From Comamonadaceae bacterium (lineage in GTDB: Bacteria; Pseudomonadota; Gammaproteobacteria; Burkholderiales; Burkholderiaceae_C), in contig CANBWP010000011.1 in assembly GCA_947373185.1 (NCBI GenBank), positions 1-64,000 on the forward strand: a stretch of 64,000 nucleotides of DNA, read 5' to 3'. Below are positions 24,763 to 35,245 of this stretch, one piece after another; the first letter of the stretch is position 1, and every line of letters starts with the position of its first letter. The translations under genes and the position numbers were made by a program. The notes under the pieces are model-generated. The model was not told where the DNA came from. It was given only the letters and a program-made list of their open reading frames with translations, and ran no database searches.

Positions 24763-25953
24763 ATGAACGTCATTCGTTTTTCAGATTTGTGTGCTCAGGG
24801 CAAAGTCAAAGGCCAACGTGTTTTCATTCGCGCTGACTTGAACGTGCCGCAAAACGATGCAGGTGAGATCACAGAAGACACGCGCATTCGTGCTTCGGTG
24901 CCCTGCATTCAAATGGCATTGGACGCTGGCGCGGCTGTCATGGTGACCAGCCATTTGGGCCGCCCCACAGAAGGCGAATTCAAGGCCGAAGATTCATTGG
25001 CACCCGTGGCCAAACGTTTGGCCGAATTGCTTGGCCGCGAAGTGGCACTCAAAGCCAATTGGGTCGATGGTGTGCAAGTGGCCGAAGGCCAAGTGGTTTT
25101 GCTTGAAAACTGCCGCGTCAACAAAGGCGAGAAAAAGAACAACCCTGAGTTGGCGCAAAAAATGGCGGCCTTGTGCGACATCTTTGTGAACGATGCATTT
25201 GGCACCGCACACCGTGCAGAAGGCACCACCTACGGCATTGCTGAATACGCCAAGGTGGCGTGTGCAGGTCCGTTGCTGGCCGCAGAAATAGATGCCATCA
25301 CCAAAGCACTGGCGCATCCTGCACGCCCACTGGCCGCCATTGTGGCGGGCAGCAAGGTCTCTACCAAGCTCACCATTTTGAAAAGCTTGGCCGACAAAGT
25401 GGACCAACTCATTGTGGGTGGCGGCATTGCCAACACCTTCATGTTGGCCGCAGGTTTGAAGATTGGCAAAAGCTTGGCCGAGCCCGATTTGCTGGCAGAA
25501 GCCAAAGCAGTGATCGAGATCATGAAAGCGCGTGGCGCCGAAGTGCCTATTCCGACAGACGTGGTGACCGCCAAATCTTTCTCAGCCGATGCAGTGGCCA
25601 CTGTGAAGCAAGCCACAGACGTGGCCGACGACGATTTGATTTTGGACATTGGCCCTCAGACCGCGGCCAAATTGGCAACGCAGCTCAAGGCGGCCGGCAC
25701 CATCGTGTGGAACGGCCCTGTGGGCGTGTTTGAATTTGCCGCCTTTGAAAACGGCACGCGCGTGATTGCACAAGCCATCGCAGAATCCAAGGCTTTCAGC
25801 ATCGCGGGTGGTGGCGATACCTTGGCTGCCATTGCCAAGTACGGCATTGAAAAACAAGTGGGCTACATCTCTACCGGCGGTGGTGCGTTCTTGGAAATGC
25901 TAGAAGGCAAGACTTTGCCAGCCATTGAAATTTTGACCCAGCGCGCACAATGA
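24763..25953 (+). CDS. pgk: Phosphoglycerate kinase
   Basis: [63 protein letters not shown]. Confidence 0.98.
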   Translation: MNVIRFSDLCAQGKVKGQRVFIRADLNVPQNDAGEITEDTRIRASVPCIQMALDAGAAVMVTSHLGRPTEGEFKAEDSLAPVAKRLAELLGREVALKANWVDGVQVAEGQVVLLENCRVNKGEKKNNPELAQKMAALCDIFVNDAFGTAHRAEGTTYGIAEYAKVACAGPLLAAEIDAITKALAHPARPLAAIVAGSKVSTKLTILKSLADKVDQLIVGGGIANTFMLAAGLKIGKSLAEPDLLAEAKAVIEIMKARGAEVPIPTDVVTAKSFSADAVATVKQATDVADDDLILDIGPQTAAKLATQLKAAGTIVWNGPVGVFEFAAFENGTRVIAQAIAESKAFSIAGGGDTLAAIAKYGIEKQVGYISTGGGAFLEMLEGKTLPAIEILTQRAQ

Positions 25954-25961
25954 TCTTGCAC

Positions 25962-25993
25962 AAAAAAGGCCGCTGATTCAGCGGCCTTTTTTC
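25962..25993. terminator. Bidirectional intrinsic terminator between pgk and desaturase
   Basis: AAAAAAGGCCGCTGATTCAGCGGCCTTTTTT. Confidence 0.92.
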
Positions 25994-26029
25994 TTGCCTT
26001 GGCCGACTTGAAAGTTGGCCCGTGTGTGT

Positions 26030-27139
26030 TTAAGACTTGGCCGGCAGGTTGCCGCGCACCGGGCTGGTCATGTGACCTTGGAAGTCGGTCCAGCATTCAC
26101 GCGAGAAGTCGTACAGCTTGCAGGCCTTGGCCGTTTTGAAATACCAGCCCCAAGAGAAGGGCTGGACAATGATTCGGCCTGGCAGCATTTCTTCCAACTT
26201 GGCCTGGGCTTGCTTCAAACGGTACAGCGGAATGCTCATGTCCACATGGTGGGCGGTGTGCTCCATGATGTGGTGCACCATGTTGCCAATTTTCATGGGG
26301 AACGTCAGGTGCACCGTGGTGGAGACAAAGGGTTGCGCTTTGGTCCAAGCCGATTTCTCGTTGTGCCAAGACACACGCACATGGGTGTGGTGCACATACA
26401 CCACGAAGCCAATCATGGTGTTCCAAAATAAGAAAGGCACGAAGACGCCCATGAGCAGTGTGAGTCCAACCGATTGACCGGTGGCCCCAGCGGCATAAGC
26501 CATCACGCCAAGCCAAATGGCACCAAACACGGTGACGAGCAAACTGTCTTTGAAAAAGATGGGGCGGCGGGTCGGCATGTGGGTTTTGTTCGGGAAGAAT
26601 TCGCGTTTCCACCAAATTTCAATGAGGTAGTAAAGGCCAGGTGCCCAACCACTGCGATACAGGTATTGCAACAAGCGATCCACAGGGCCCAAAGCCGCAA
26701 ACTCTTCGGCCGTCAAAGGGGTCCACACAAAGTCGACACCTTTCAAATTGGTGTAGCCGTGGTGCACCACGTTGTGGCCGGTGTCCCACAGGCTATAGGG
26801 TGTGAGTGAATACAAGAAGGCGTAGCGTCCTATCCATTTGTTCAGCTCGCGGTGTGGCGTGAGGCTTTGATGGCAGGCATCGTGGCCAATGATGAAGAGG
26901 CGGCCAATCACAAAGCCTGCAGACAAGCCGCACAGCAATTTGAGCCACACAGACTCGACCATCACAGTGCCTGCGATCAGGCCGATGAACAAAGCCGTGT
27001 CAACCAGCAGCAGGACAAAGGCGCGCAAGGTGGAGCGTTCGGACAAAGGCAAAAGCCATTGGCGAATGATTTTGCGATGCGGCATGTCCTGATCCAGGGG
27101 GATCGGTTGCGAATTTTCGGGTGAAGCGTTTGTAGTCAT
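26030..27139 (-). CDS. Fatty acid desaturase (membrane di-iron)
   Basis: His boxes HDACH, HNVVHH, HTAHH; TM segments. Confidence 0.9.
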   Translation of the reverse strand: MTTNASPENSQPIPLDQDMPHRKIIRQWLLPLSERSTLRAFVLLLVDTALFIGLIAGTVMVESVWLKLLCGLSAGFVIGRLFIIGHDACHQSLTPHRELNKWIGRYAFLYSLTPYSLWDTGHNVVHHGYTNLKGVDFVWTPLTAEEFAALGPVDRLLQYLYRSGWAPGLYYLIEIWWKREFFPNKTHMPTRRPIFFKDSLLVTVFGAIWLGVMAYAAGATGQSVGLTLLMGVFVPFLFWNTMIGFVVYVHHTHVRVSWHNEKSAWTKAQPFVSTTVHLTFPMKIGNMVHHIMEHTAHHVDMSIPLYRLKQAQAKLEEMLPGRIIVQPFSWGWYFKTAKACKLYDFSRECWTDFQGHMTSPVRGNLPAKS

Positions 27140-27426
27140 AAAAGGGGGCAAAAGCAAAGCTTGGGTGCTGTCAGGCGCAATCCCCCGAGTCTAAACCGAG
27201 AGGCTTTTCCCGTGACTGACATGGGTCAATCCGGCAAGATTTTGAGGACATCGGAAGGTCCCAGGCGCTGACGGTGTGTAAATGTGAGGAAAACTCAAGC
27301 AGCTTCGTAGCGTTTGGGTTGTTTTCAACCCTACGGCCTGTGAGCTCTCGTGCGAGAAAAGTACGATTCCCCTATGATCGGCGCTTCTTTTGACTTAATT
27401 CAATCGGCTTTGAAGCCTTAATTTTT

Positions 27427-28803
27427 ATGACTGCACGCAATACCACCGTCGTTGCCGACGCCAATGCCCCCGCCATTACCCAATTGTTGGCCGAATTTGT
27501 GGCCAACCACCCTTCCAAAGGCTGGTCAGATGCCGTGGAAGCGCAAGCGCACCGCACCTTTGCCAATTGGGCGGGCTGTGCTGTGGGACCAAGCACCCAT
27601 GAAACCATCGAAGCCGCTTTGGGCGCCGTGAAAGAGTTGGCCCCTTCTGCGCAAGCCTCCGTCTTGGGCCGCAGCGATCGCGTTGACATGGCCAATGCCG
27701 CTTTGCTCAATGGCATCAGTTCGCACACGTTTGACTTCGACGACACGCACCTGAAAACCATCATTCACCCCGCTGGCCCTGTGGCTTCTGCCATCTTGGC
27801 TTTGGGTGAGCACCTGGGCTCGACCGGTCGTCAATTGATCGACGCTTTGGTGATTGGCGTGGAGGTGTCATGCCGCGTGGGCAATGCGGTGTACCCCAAC
27901 CACTACGACCGCGGTTGGCACATCACGGGTTCGACCGGCATGTTGGGCAGTGCGGCTGCCTGCTCTCGTTTGCTCGGCCTGAATGCCAAACAAACGCAAA
28001 TGGCCTTGGGCATTGCCGCATCGCAGCCAGTGGGCTTGCGCGAACAGTTCGGCACCATGACCAAACCCTTCCACCCCGGTGGCGCAGCCAAAGTGGGCTT
28101 GATGTCTGCTTTGATGGCCAAACACGGTTACACCGCATCCCCCCGCGCATTGGAAGCACCGCGCGGTTTGATGCAAGTGTTCTCCGACAAAACCGATTGG
28201 AAAGAAATCACCGAGAACCTGGGCACTTCTTGGGAAATTGAACTCAACACCTACAAGCCATTTGCTTGCGGCATTGTGATTCACCCCGCCATCGATGCGT
28301 GCGTGCAATTGCGTGAGAAGCACAACATCAAGCCCGAACAAGTGGCCAAAGTGACTTTGAAGGCGCATCCCTTGGTGCAAGAATTGACAGGCAAGAAAAC
28401 ACCGACCGACGGCTTGTTGGCCAAGTTCAGCGTGTTCCATTCATGTGCCGTGGCATTGATCTACGGCCGCGCCGGCGAACATGAGTACGCCGACGACGTG
28501 GTGCGTTCACCTCTGGTGATTGGCGTGCGCGACAAAGTGGAATTGATTGTGGACCGCAGCATTCACGAGGCGTCTGTGGACGTGACCTTGGAAACCACCG
28601 ACGGCCAGAAACACCACATCTACATTGAGCGCGCCATTGGCAGTTTGGAAAAGCCCATGAGCAACGAGCAACTGAAAGCCAAGTTTGTCGATCAAAGCAC
28701 GCCTATTTTGGGTGCTGCCAAAACAGAAGAAGCTTGGAACTTGTGCATGAGCTTGGCTGCCCAAAAAGACTTGTCAGCCCTGCTCAAAAGCTTGACGCAA
28801 TAA
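27427..28803 (+). CDS. MmgE/PrpD family protein (copy 1)
   Basis: FDFDDTHLKTIIHPAGPV, FHPGGAAKVGLMSALMA, YKPFACGIVIHPAIDA. Confidence 0.9.
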   Translation: MTARNTTVVADANAPAITQLLAEFVANHPSKGWSDAVEAQAHRTFANWAGCAVGPSTHETIEAALGAVKELAPSAQASVLGRSDRVDMANAALLNGISSHTFDFDDTHLKTIIHPAGPVASAILALGEHLGSTGRQLIDALVIGVEVSCRVGNAVYPNHYDRGWHITGSTGMLGSAAACSRLLGLNAKQTQMALGIAASQPVGLREQFGTMTKPFHPGGAAKVGLMSALMAKHGYTASPRALEAPRGLMQVFSDKTDWKEITENLGTSWEIELNTYKPFACGIVIHPAIDACVQLREKHNIKPEQVAKVTLKAHPLVQELTGKKTPTDGLLAKFSVFHSCAVALIYGRAGEHEYADDVVRSPLVIGVRDKVELIVDRSIHEASVDVTLETTDGQKHHIYIERAIGSLEKPMSNEQLKAKFVDQSTPILGAAKTEEAWNLCMSLAAQKDLSALLKSLTQ

Positions 28804-28817
28804 GCAGACAGAACCCC

Positions 28818-28850
28818 AGTCCCGACGGTGCAAACCTCGGGACTTTTTTT
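28818..28850 (+). terminator. Intrinsic terminator or attenuator-like hairpin just upstream of the TctC-like gene
   Basis: AGTCCCGA-cggtgcaaacc-TCGGGACT followed by a T run. Confidence 0.8.
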
Positions 28851-28868
28851 CGAACAACGGAGACACCC

Positions 28869-29858
28869 ATGAAAAGCATTGTTGGTTTGAAGGTTGCCTT
28901 GGCATTGTCCTTGGCCTGTTTGAGCCTGTCCCAAGCGATGGCGCAGCCGGCCTCATCGGGTGCTGCGCCTGCACCCTATCCCGTAAGCCGCGTGACCTTG
29001 GTCACGCATTCAAGTCCTGGCGGTGGTACAGATGTGTTTTTGCGTGACTTGGGTAAGTACTTGCCAACGGTCATGAAGGCGGGCTTTGCAGTCGAAAACA
29101 TTCGCGGTGGCAGCGGTGCAAAGGCCATTGCCAATGTGGCCAAAGCAGCGCCCGATGGCAGCATGTTTTATGGCACCACGCCCACTTACATTCAAACCAC
29201 ACTGCTTTCAAAACCCACAGTGGGATATGACGGTTTGGATCCGATGTTGATTGTTTTCATTGATCCAGAAGTTATTTTCACTCGCGCTGAATCGTCTTTC
29301 AAAAGTCTTCAAGATGTGATGACGCATGCCAAGAACAATCCTGGTAAATCGCGTTGGGGCTCGTCCAACCCCGCATCACTCGAACGCATTGGCATGGAAA
29401 AGTTGGCCCGCGCCGGCGGCGTGAAAGTACCCATCGTCAGCCATGAGGGCGGTGCAGATCAGATGATTGGTGTGTTGAATGGTACGTACGACATTGGCAT
29501 TGGTGAAATTCAAGAGTTGCAAGGTCAACTTGAAGCTGGAAAGATTCGTTTGCTGGCCACCTTGTCGGAGAAAAGACTCTCAGGCATCCCCCAGTTGCAG
29601 ACTGCCAAAGAGCAAGGCTTTGACGTGGTGATCCGCAAATTCCGTGGCATTGCTGCGCCCAAAGGATTGCCCGATTCAGTGGCCAAGACTTGGGAAGATG
29701 CTGTGCGCAAAGTGTTGGAAATTCCGGCCTACAAAGCGGAGTACACCAAAGACAGCTTAACGCCCATGTTGTTGGGTCGTGAGGCCGCCAGAAAGTTCAC
29801 GGCTGAAGTGGCGGCTGAAACTGCAGCCTCATTCAAAGAAATGGGCTTGACCAAATGA
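28869..29858 (+). CDS. Tripartite tricarboxylate transporter substrate-binding protein (Bug/TctC family)
   Basis: Signal peptide; VTLVTHSSPGGGTDVFLRDLGKYL ... NIRGGSGAKAIANVAKAAPDGSMFYG; followed by TctB and TctA. Confidence 0.9.
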   Translation: MKSIVGLKVALALSLACLSLSQAMAQPASSGAAPAPYPVSRVTLVTHSSPGGGTDVFLRDLGKYLPTVMKAGFAVENIRGGSGAKAIANVAKAAPDGSMFYGTTPTYIQTTLLSKPTVGYDGLDPMLIVFIDPEVIFTRAESSFKSLQDVMTHAKNNPGKSRWGSSNPASLERIGMEKLARAGGVKVPIVSHEGGADQMIGVLNGTYDIGIGEIQELQGQLEAGKIRLLATLSEKRLSGIPQLQTAKEQGFDVVIRKFRGIAAPKGLPDSVAKTWEDAVRKVLEIPAYKAEYTKDSLTPMLLGREAARKFTAEVAAETAASFKEMGLTK

Positions 29859-30349
29859 ACGCACAACAAACAGATCGTTTGACGGGCGCTTTGGGCTTTT
29901 TGGTTGCCTCGGTATACGTCTATCAAGCAGGGTTGATCGAAGACAGCTTGTTGGCAGATGCTGTCGGCGTTGCAGGCGTCCCAACCGCCATTGCTTACTT
30001 GATGGCCGCAGCGTCCGCAGGTTTATTTTTCAAGTCGTTCTTCAAAAATGCGCCCACTGAAAAATCTGAACCTGAAGAAATTGAACCAGGCGGCAGCGAG
30101 CATCCTCATTGGAAAGCGTTTGGCTTGCTTGCATTGTTGGCCATTTTTGTGGCGATGGTGCCAGTGTTAGGTTTTGTGATCGCCATTGGCTTGACGGTAG
30201 CTGCTGTCGCTTATTTTGGCGGTGCGCGTGGCATCAAGACATTGCTGTGGTGTGCTGTGCTGACGGGGCCTGCGTTGTGGCTGTCGTTTGACTATGCCTT
30301 GGAAATTCATTTGCCAACCGGCATGTGGGCGCATTGGATGGGAAAGTAA
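29855..30349 (+). CDS. Tripartite tricarboxylate transporter TctB family protein
   Basis: Small four-TM protein between TctC- and TctA-like genes. Confidence 0.82.
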   Translation: MNAQQTDRLTGALGFLVASVYVYQAGLIEDSLLADAVGVAGVPTAIAYLMAAASAGLFFKSFFKNAPTEKSEPEEIEPGGSEHPHWKAFGLLALLAIFVAMVPVLGFVIAIGLTVAAVAYFGGARGIKTLLWCAVLTGPALWLSFDYALEIHLPTGMWAHWMGK

Positions 30350-30352
30350 ATC

Positions 30353-31837
30353 ATGGACAGTTTCTTGTTAGCACTTTCCAACCTGACATCAGGCTGGGTC
30401 ATCTTGTCGGCTTTTGCCGGCGTTTTGTGGGGTATCTTTGGCGGCGCATTGCCAGGCATTTCACCTTCCATTGCCATGGCTTTGTTGTTGCCATTTACCG
30501 TGGGCATGGAAGCCACCAATGCTTTGGTATTGCTGGCCAGTGTGTATGTAGGCGCTGAATATGGCGGCTCGATTCCTGCCATTTTGATTCGCACGCCTGG
30601 CACCAACTCAGCGTCTGCCACCGTGATCGATGGCAACGAAATGGCCAAACGCGGCAAGGCCGGTGAGGCTTTGGGCATCTCCTTGATGTCAGGCCTCTAT
30701 GGCGGTTTGTTTGGCTTGGTCATTTTGGTTTTGTGCACCGAGAGTTTGGCCAAAGTGGCTTTGGCATTTACGCCCGCCGCGTATTTCTCATTGGGTATCT
30801 TGGGCTTGTCGGTGATCGCAGGCTTGTCGGGCGGATCATTGTTGCGCGGCTTGATCGCCGCCTGCATGGGCTTGATGATTGCGTTCATTGGCAGCGACCC
30901 CGTGTCTGGTGTGCAGCGCTTCACATTGGGTTCAGAAGATTTGCTGGATGGTGTGAAACCCATTTTGGTCATGGTCGGCTTGTTCGCTGTCACAGAAATG
31001 TTGGTGCAAATCGGCGAGCCACCTTGGGCCCGCGGCAGTGGGGGTTCAACCCGCTTGAAACTGCCGGACTGGGCCATGAGCAAACGCTTGTTTAAACCGC
31101 AGGCTATTGGCGCTGTGATTGGTTCAATTGAAGGCGTCACCCCTGGCGCCGGCGGGACTGTGGCTGCGTTCATGGCCTATACCGAAGCCAAACGTTGGTC
31201 TCAACATCCAGAAGAATTTGGCAAAGGATCACCCGAAGGTGTGGCCGCACCAGAGTCTGCAAACAACGTGGTAACAGCCACGGCACTGGTGCCGCTGTTG
31301 AGTTTGGGCATTCCGGGCTCCAACTCGGCAGCCATTTTGTTAGGTGGATTTTTGATTCATGGCTTGCAGCCTGGACCCATGCTGTTTCAAAAAGCACCTG
31401 AAGTGGTGTACGGTTTGTATGGCGGTTTGTTCATTGCCAACATTGCAATGCTCTTGATTGGCCTGGTCATTCTCACGCCCTGCATGTGGTTGGTGAACCG
31501 CCCCAAGCCCTATTTGATTGCATTCATTTTGGCCCTGGTTATGGCGGGTGTGTTTGCCATTCATCAGAGTTTGTTTGACTGTGGGTTGGTCTTGGTGATC
31601 GGCCTGTTGGGCTATGTGATGAGACTCTTGAACTTGCCAGTCCTGCCAATGGTCCTGGGCATGGTGCTGGGTTACATGGTGGAATCCAATTACCGCCGCA
31701 GCCTGTTAATTTCTGGCGGCGACCACAGCATTTTTGTCACTGATACGGTTTCTTCTATCTTGTTAGGAATCGCTGTGGTGTTGTCCTCCTACACCCTCTG
31801 GAAAGAGATCTCTGATCGCCGAAAGTCTGTCGCATGA
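30353..31837 (+). CDS. Tripartite tricarboxylate transporter permease TctA
   Basis: GIFGGALPGISPSIAMALLLPFTVGMEATNALVLLASVYVGAEYGGSIPAILIRTPGTNSASATVIDG. Confidence 0.95.
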   Translation: MDSFLLALSNLTSGWVILSAFAGVLWGIFGGALPGISPSIAMALLLPFTVGMEATNALVLLASVYVGAEYGGSIPAILIRTPGTNSASATVIDGNEMAKRGKAGEALGISLMSGLYGGLFGLVILVLCTESLAKVALAFTPAAYFSLGILGLSVIAGLSGGSLLRGLIAACMGLMIAFIGSDPVSGVQRFTLGSEDLLDGVKPILVMVGLFAVTEMLVQIGEPPWARGSGGSTRLKLPDWAMSKRLFKPQAIGAVIGSIEGVTPGAGGTVAAFMAYTEAKRWSQHPEEFGKGSPEGVAAPESANNVVTATALVPLLSLGIPGSNSAAILLGGFLIHGLQPGPMLFQKAPEVVYGLYGGLFIANIAMLLIGLVILTPCMWLVNRPKPYLIAFILALVMAGVFAIHQSLFDCGLVLVIGLLGYVMRLLNLPVLPMVLGMVLGYMVESNYRRSLLISGGDHSIFVTDTVSSILLGIAVVLSSYTLWKEISDRRKSVA

Positions 31838-33231
31838 ATTCAACGTCTCCATCAATTTCAAAAGCCACCATTGCCCAACAACTTGCGCAAGGTATTCTGA
31901 AATCGCACCCCGAAAACGACACACTCGGTCAACACGTCGGCCAACGCTTGATCATGGATGTGGCGGGCATTTGCATCGCTGCGCGCCATGAGTCCTATGT
32001 CAAAGCAGCCCTCAGTTCGTTTGAACAAGATGGCAACTGCACGGTGTTTGGCTTTGCGCAAAAATGCGGCGTTGAAGGCGCCGCATTTGTCAACGGCATT
32101 GCTGCACACGGTGAAGACTTTGACGACACCTACGAAGGCGGCCCAGTGCACGCTGGCGTGGTCATCGTGCCCGCTTTGTTGGCCGCGGCTGAGCGTCATG
32201 CTTTGTCGGGCGAAGCTTTGTTGCGCGGCGTCGCCATTGGCGTGGAAGTGATGTGCCGTTTGTGCGCTGTGGCACCCACACGCGTGCACAAAGCAGGCTT
32301 TCACCCGACCGCTATTTTTGGTGTGATGGGCGGCGTGGCCGGTTTGGGCGCCGCACTCAACTTGACCGAAGAACAGTTGGTGAATGCCTTTGGCATTGCC
32401 GGCAGCATGGCGGGCGGCATCATTGAGTATTTGGCCGATGGTTCTTGGACCAAGCGCATGCACCCTGGATGGGCTGCGCAATCGGCATACCGCGCGGTGC
32501 GCATGGCTCAAGCCGGCTTCAAAGGCCCGGCCACTGTGTTCGAAGGCCACCATGGCTTGTTCCATGGTTTTGCCAACACCACCGATGGCAATTTTGACGC
32601 CATGATGAAAGACTTTGGCCAGTCTTGGATTTGGACCACCATTGCTTTCAAGCCCTACGCTTGCGGCACCATGGCACATCCCTTCATTGATTGCGCGCGT
32701 TTGATTCGCCAAGATTTGGCAACACAAAATGTGGCACTCACGGACATCGATCGCATTGAATGCGACACCGCTGAAGGCATCGTGCATCGCTTGTGGGAGC
32801 CCTTGTCGCTCAAGCATTCACCGCCCAACGCGTATGCTGCCAAGTTCAGCATTCCCTACGCCATTGCTGCCGGCTTGATGTTGGACGATGCAGGCCTCGA
32901 GGCTTATACAGAAGAAGTGGTGCAAGGCGCCGAGATTCGTGCACTGGCGGCCAAGGTGAGTTACATCGTCGACCCCCACAACCCCTACCCCCAACAATTC
33001 ACGGGCCATGTGCGCGTGCATTTGAAGAATGGCCAAGTGTTGGAACAGCGCCAGGGCTTTTTCAAAGGCGGCGTGGACCATCCGATGACCGATGCGGACC
33101 TGTTGCAAAAGTTCAAAGCCAATTGCAAATTTGGTGGTTTGGACGCATCGCAAACAGATGCCATCCTGTCGCAAGTCAATGGCCTGTTCAAAGCTGGCGC
33201 TGTGTCACTCACCAGCTTGGCGGTGAAGTAA
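31834..33231 (+). CDS. MmgE/PrpD family protein (copy 2)
   Basis: AHGEDFDDTYEGGPVHAGVVIVPALLA; KRMHPGWAAQSAYRAV; FKPYACGTMAHPFIDCA. Overlaps the tctA stop. Confidence 0.9.
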   Translation: MNSTSPSISKATIAQQLAQGILKSHPENDTLGQHVGQRLIMDVAGICIAARHESYVKAALSSFEQDGNCTVFGFAQKCGVEGAAFVNGIAAHGEDFDDTYEGGPVHAGVVIVPALLAAAERHALSGEALLRGVAIGVEVMCRLCAVAPTRVHKAGFHPTAIFGVMGGVAGLGAALNLTEEQLVNAFGIAGSMAGGIIEYLADGSWTKRMHPGWAAQSAYRAVRMAQAGFKGPATVFEGHHGLFHGFANTTDGNFDAMMKDFGQSWIWTTIAFKPYACGTMAHPFIDCARLIRQDLATQNVALTDIDRIECDTAEGIVHRLWEPLSLKHSPPNAYAAKFSIPYAIAAGLMLDDAGLEAYTEEVVQGAEIRALAAKVSYIVDPHNPYPQQFTGHVRVHLKNGQVLEQRQGFFKGGVDHPMTDADLLQKFKANCKFGGLDASQTDAILSQVNGLFKAGAVSLTSLAVK

Positions 33232-33274
33232 GCCAAGCGTTTTGAATTCAATCTAGCAGTACCGGAATATCATC

Positions 33275-34033
33275 ATGACAACTCTCAAGCCTGATCAAAA
33301 AGTGGCCCTGGTCACCGGCGCAGGTCGCAACATTGGCCGCGCCATTGCCCATGCCTTGGCCCAACAGGGCTTTGCCTTGGCCATCAATGTGCGGGCATCG
33401 GTCAGCGAAGGGCAAGCCGTTGTGGATGAACTGCGCGCACTGGGCACACCTGCTTTGTTGTGCGTGGCCGATGTGACCGATCGTCAGAGCGTGCAAGGCA
33501 TGATGGACTTGGTGCAATCCACGTGGGGTCGTTTGGATGTGTTGGTGAACAACGCCGCCATTCGACGCGAAGCGCCCATTGAGCAAGTCTCGGTCGAAGA
33601 TTGGCGCAACACCTTGGCGGTCGTGTTGGATGGCGCTTTTTATTGCAGCCAAGCGGCATTGCCCATGATGCGTCAGTCGACCATGGGCGCTGTCATCAAC
33701 ATCGGTGGTTTAACCGCTCACACCGGCGCCATGAATCGCCCGCACGTCGTCACTGCCAAATCAGGCTTGGTGGGTTTGACGCGCGCCTTGGCGCATGACT
33801 TGGCACCCAGCATCACCGTCAATTGCGTGTCGCCTGGCATGATCTCAACCCAGCGCAACAGTGGCTCTGCGTCTGCGCAGCCCAACCACCATGCCAAGCA
33901 CCATCCTTTGGTCGACCGTCGCGGCACGGCCGAAGAAGTTGCCGCCATGGTGACATTTTTAGCAAGTGATCAAGCGCGGTTTGTCACAGGACAAGTCATG
34001 CATGTGAACGGCGGCACTTATTTAGGTTCTTGA
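33275..34033 (+). CDS. SDR family oxidoreductase (FabG-like)
   Basis: VALVTGAGRNIGRAIAHALA, VNNAA, SPGMIST, VNGGTYLGS C-terminus. Confidence 0.92.
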   Translation: MTTLKPDQKVALVTGAGRNIGRAIAHALAQQGFALAINVRASVSEGQAVVDELRALGTPALLCVADVTDRQSVQGMMDLVQSTWGRLDVLVNNAAIRREAPIEQVSVEDWRNTLAVVLDGAFYCSQAALPMMRQSTMGAVINIGGLTAHTGAMNRPHVVTAKSGLVGLTRALAHDLAPSITVNCVSPGMISTQRNSGSASAQPNHHAKHHPLVDRRGTAEEVAAMVTFLASDQARFVTGQVMHVNGGTYLGS

Positions 34034-35079
34034 TGACTTTGGATTTAGAACGCTGGGCGCGCCTGGCATTGACGGTGGGCGCGGCCACTTTGGGTGGTTG
34101 GTGCGCTTTTCATTGGCATGTGCCATTGCCTTGGGTTCTTGGGCCCATGGCGGCCGTGGCTTGCGTCAGCATGGCCAATCGTGTTCACAAACAGCCGGTG
34201 TTAGCGCGCAAGTCTGCGCAAATTTACATTGGCGCATCCATTGGTTTGTATTTCACACCCGCTGTATTGGCCTTGATTGGTGGATTGGCGCCTTGGATGA
34301 TCTTCGGCGCATTCGTTGGCATCTTCATGTCCATCCTCTCAGCGCGTGCGCTGCAGAAATTGGCGAATGTCGATGGACCTACCGCCATCTATTCTGTCGC
34401 TTTGGGTGCTTCAGCAGAGATGTCTGTGCAAGCCCAGCGCGCTGGCGCAGACGGTGCGGTGGTGGCGTCTGCCCATGCTGTGCGCATCATGATGGTCACA
34501 TCAACGGCGTCTTACATTGCGTGGGCCAGTGGCGCGACGCCCATCATGCCGACGCCTGGCATCGGTGTTTTGAGTTGGCCCATTTCTATCGGCCTGTTGG
34601 TCGTTGCGACTTTCACCGGTTGGTGTTTCCAAAAAGTGAAAACACCCAACCCGTGGGTCTTGGGCGCTTTGTTGATTGCGGCCATTTGTGCCAATCACGA
34701 CATCGTTGGGCGTTTGCCTGATCTGGGTTTGATTGCCGCTCAAGTGGTGATTGGTTGGGGCCTCGGCCAGCACATCAACCGTGCCTTCTTCACCCGTGCC
34801 CCTCGCACACTGGCCTCTGTCGCGGTGGTCACCTTGGGCATTTTGGCAGTGTGCATGGCGGCGGCTTGGCTCATCTCCAGGGGCTCTGAAGTGGCTGTGA
34901 TGACGGCCTTTTTGTCGATGGCGCCAGGCGGCATGACCGAGATGGGCATCTTGTCCAAAGCTTTTGGCTTGGGCGCCCCCATCGTGACGGCATTTCACTT
35001 GACCCGAATTCTGACCACCATCTTTTTGACCAAACCGGTGTCTGAAAAAATGATGGCCACGGGTTGGGTCAAACCTTGA
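34030..35079 (+). CDS. AbrB family membrane protein (putative transporter)
   Basis: Polytopic; PWVLGPMAAVAC ... FLSMAPGGMTEMGILSKAFGLGAPIVTAFHLTRI. Confidence 0.82.
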   Translation: MMTLDLERWARLALTVGAATLGGWCAFHWHVPLPWVLGPMAAVACVSMANRVHKQPVLARKSAQIYIGASIGLYFTPAVLALIGGLAPWMIFGAFVGIFMSILSARALQKLANVDGPTAIYSVALGASAEMSVQAQRAGADGAVVASAHAVRIMMVTSTASYIAWASGATPIMPTPGIGVLSWPISIGLLVVATFTGWCFQKVKTPNPWVLGALLIAAICANHDIVGRLPDLGLIAAQVVIGWGLGQHINRAFFTRAPRTLASVAVVTLGILAVCMAAAWLISRGSEVAVMTAFLSMAPGGMTEMGILSKAFGLGAPIVTAFHLTRILTTIFLTKPVSEKMMATGWVKP

Positions 35080-35183
35080 GAGGAATTCTCTAGGGGTGGT
35101 TTCTATCGGGTCACAGCGGACCCGGCTTTGCCGCCATTTGCTGATTTAGATCAAGGCGCGCGCCAGCACGCGGTTTTACGATT

Positions 35184-35220
35184 GTTTCTCATGAGGGAAC
35201 GTTGTTCCTTCATATTGAAC
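35184..35220. promoter_or_regulatory. 37-bp operator-like element, site 1 (upstream of Rieske oxygenase 1)
   Basis: GTTTC-tcatgag-GGAAC-gtt-GTTCC-ttcatat-TGAAC. Confidence 0.7.
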
Positions 35221-35245
35221 AATCATTCCACATCGGAGACCGTAC

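Noticed and set aside
27311-27334. GGGTTGttttCAACCC hairpin upstream of PrpD copy 1
   Set aside because: Single 6-bp stem with no recurrence or link to the 37-bp operator; insufficient evidence.
31858-32817. 319-aa minus-strand ORF antisense to PrpD copy 2
   Set aside because: Shadow ORF with His/Cys/Gln-rich reverse-frame composition.
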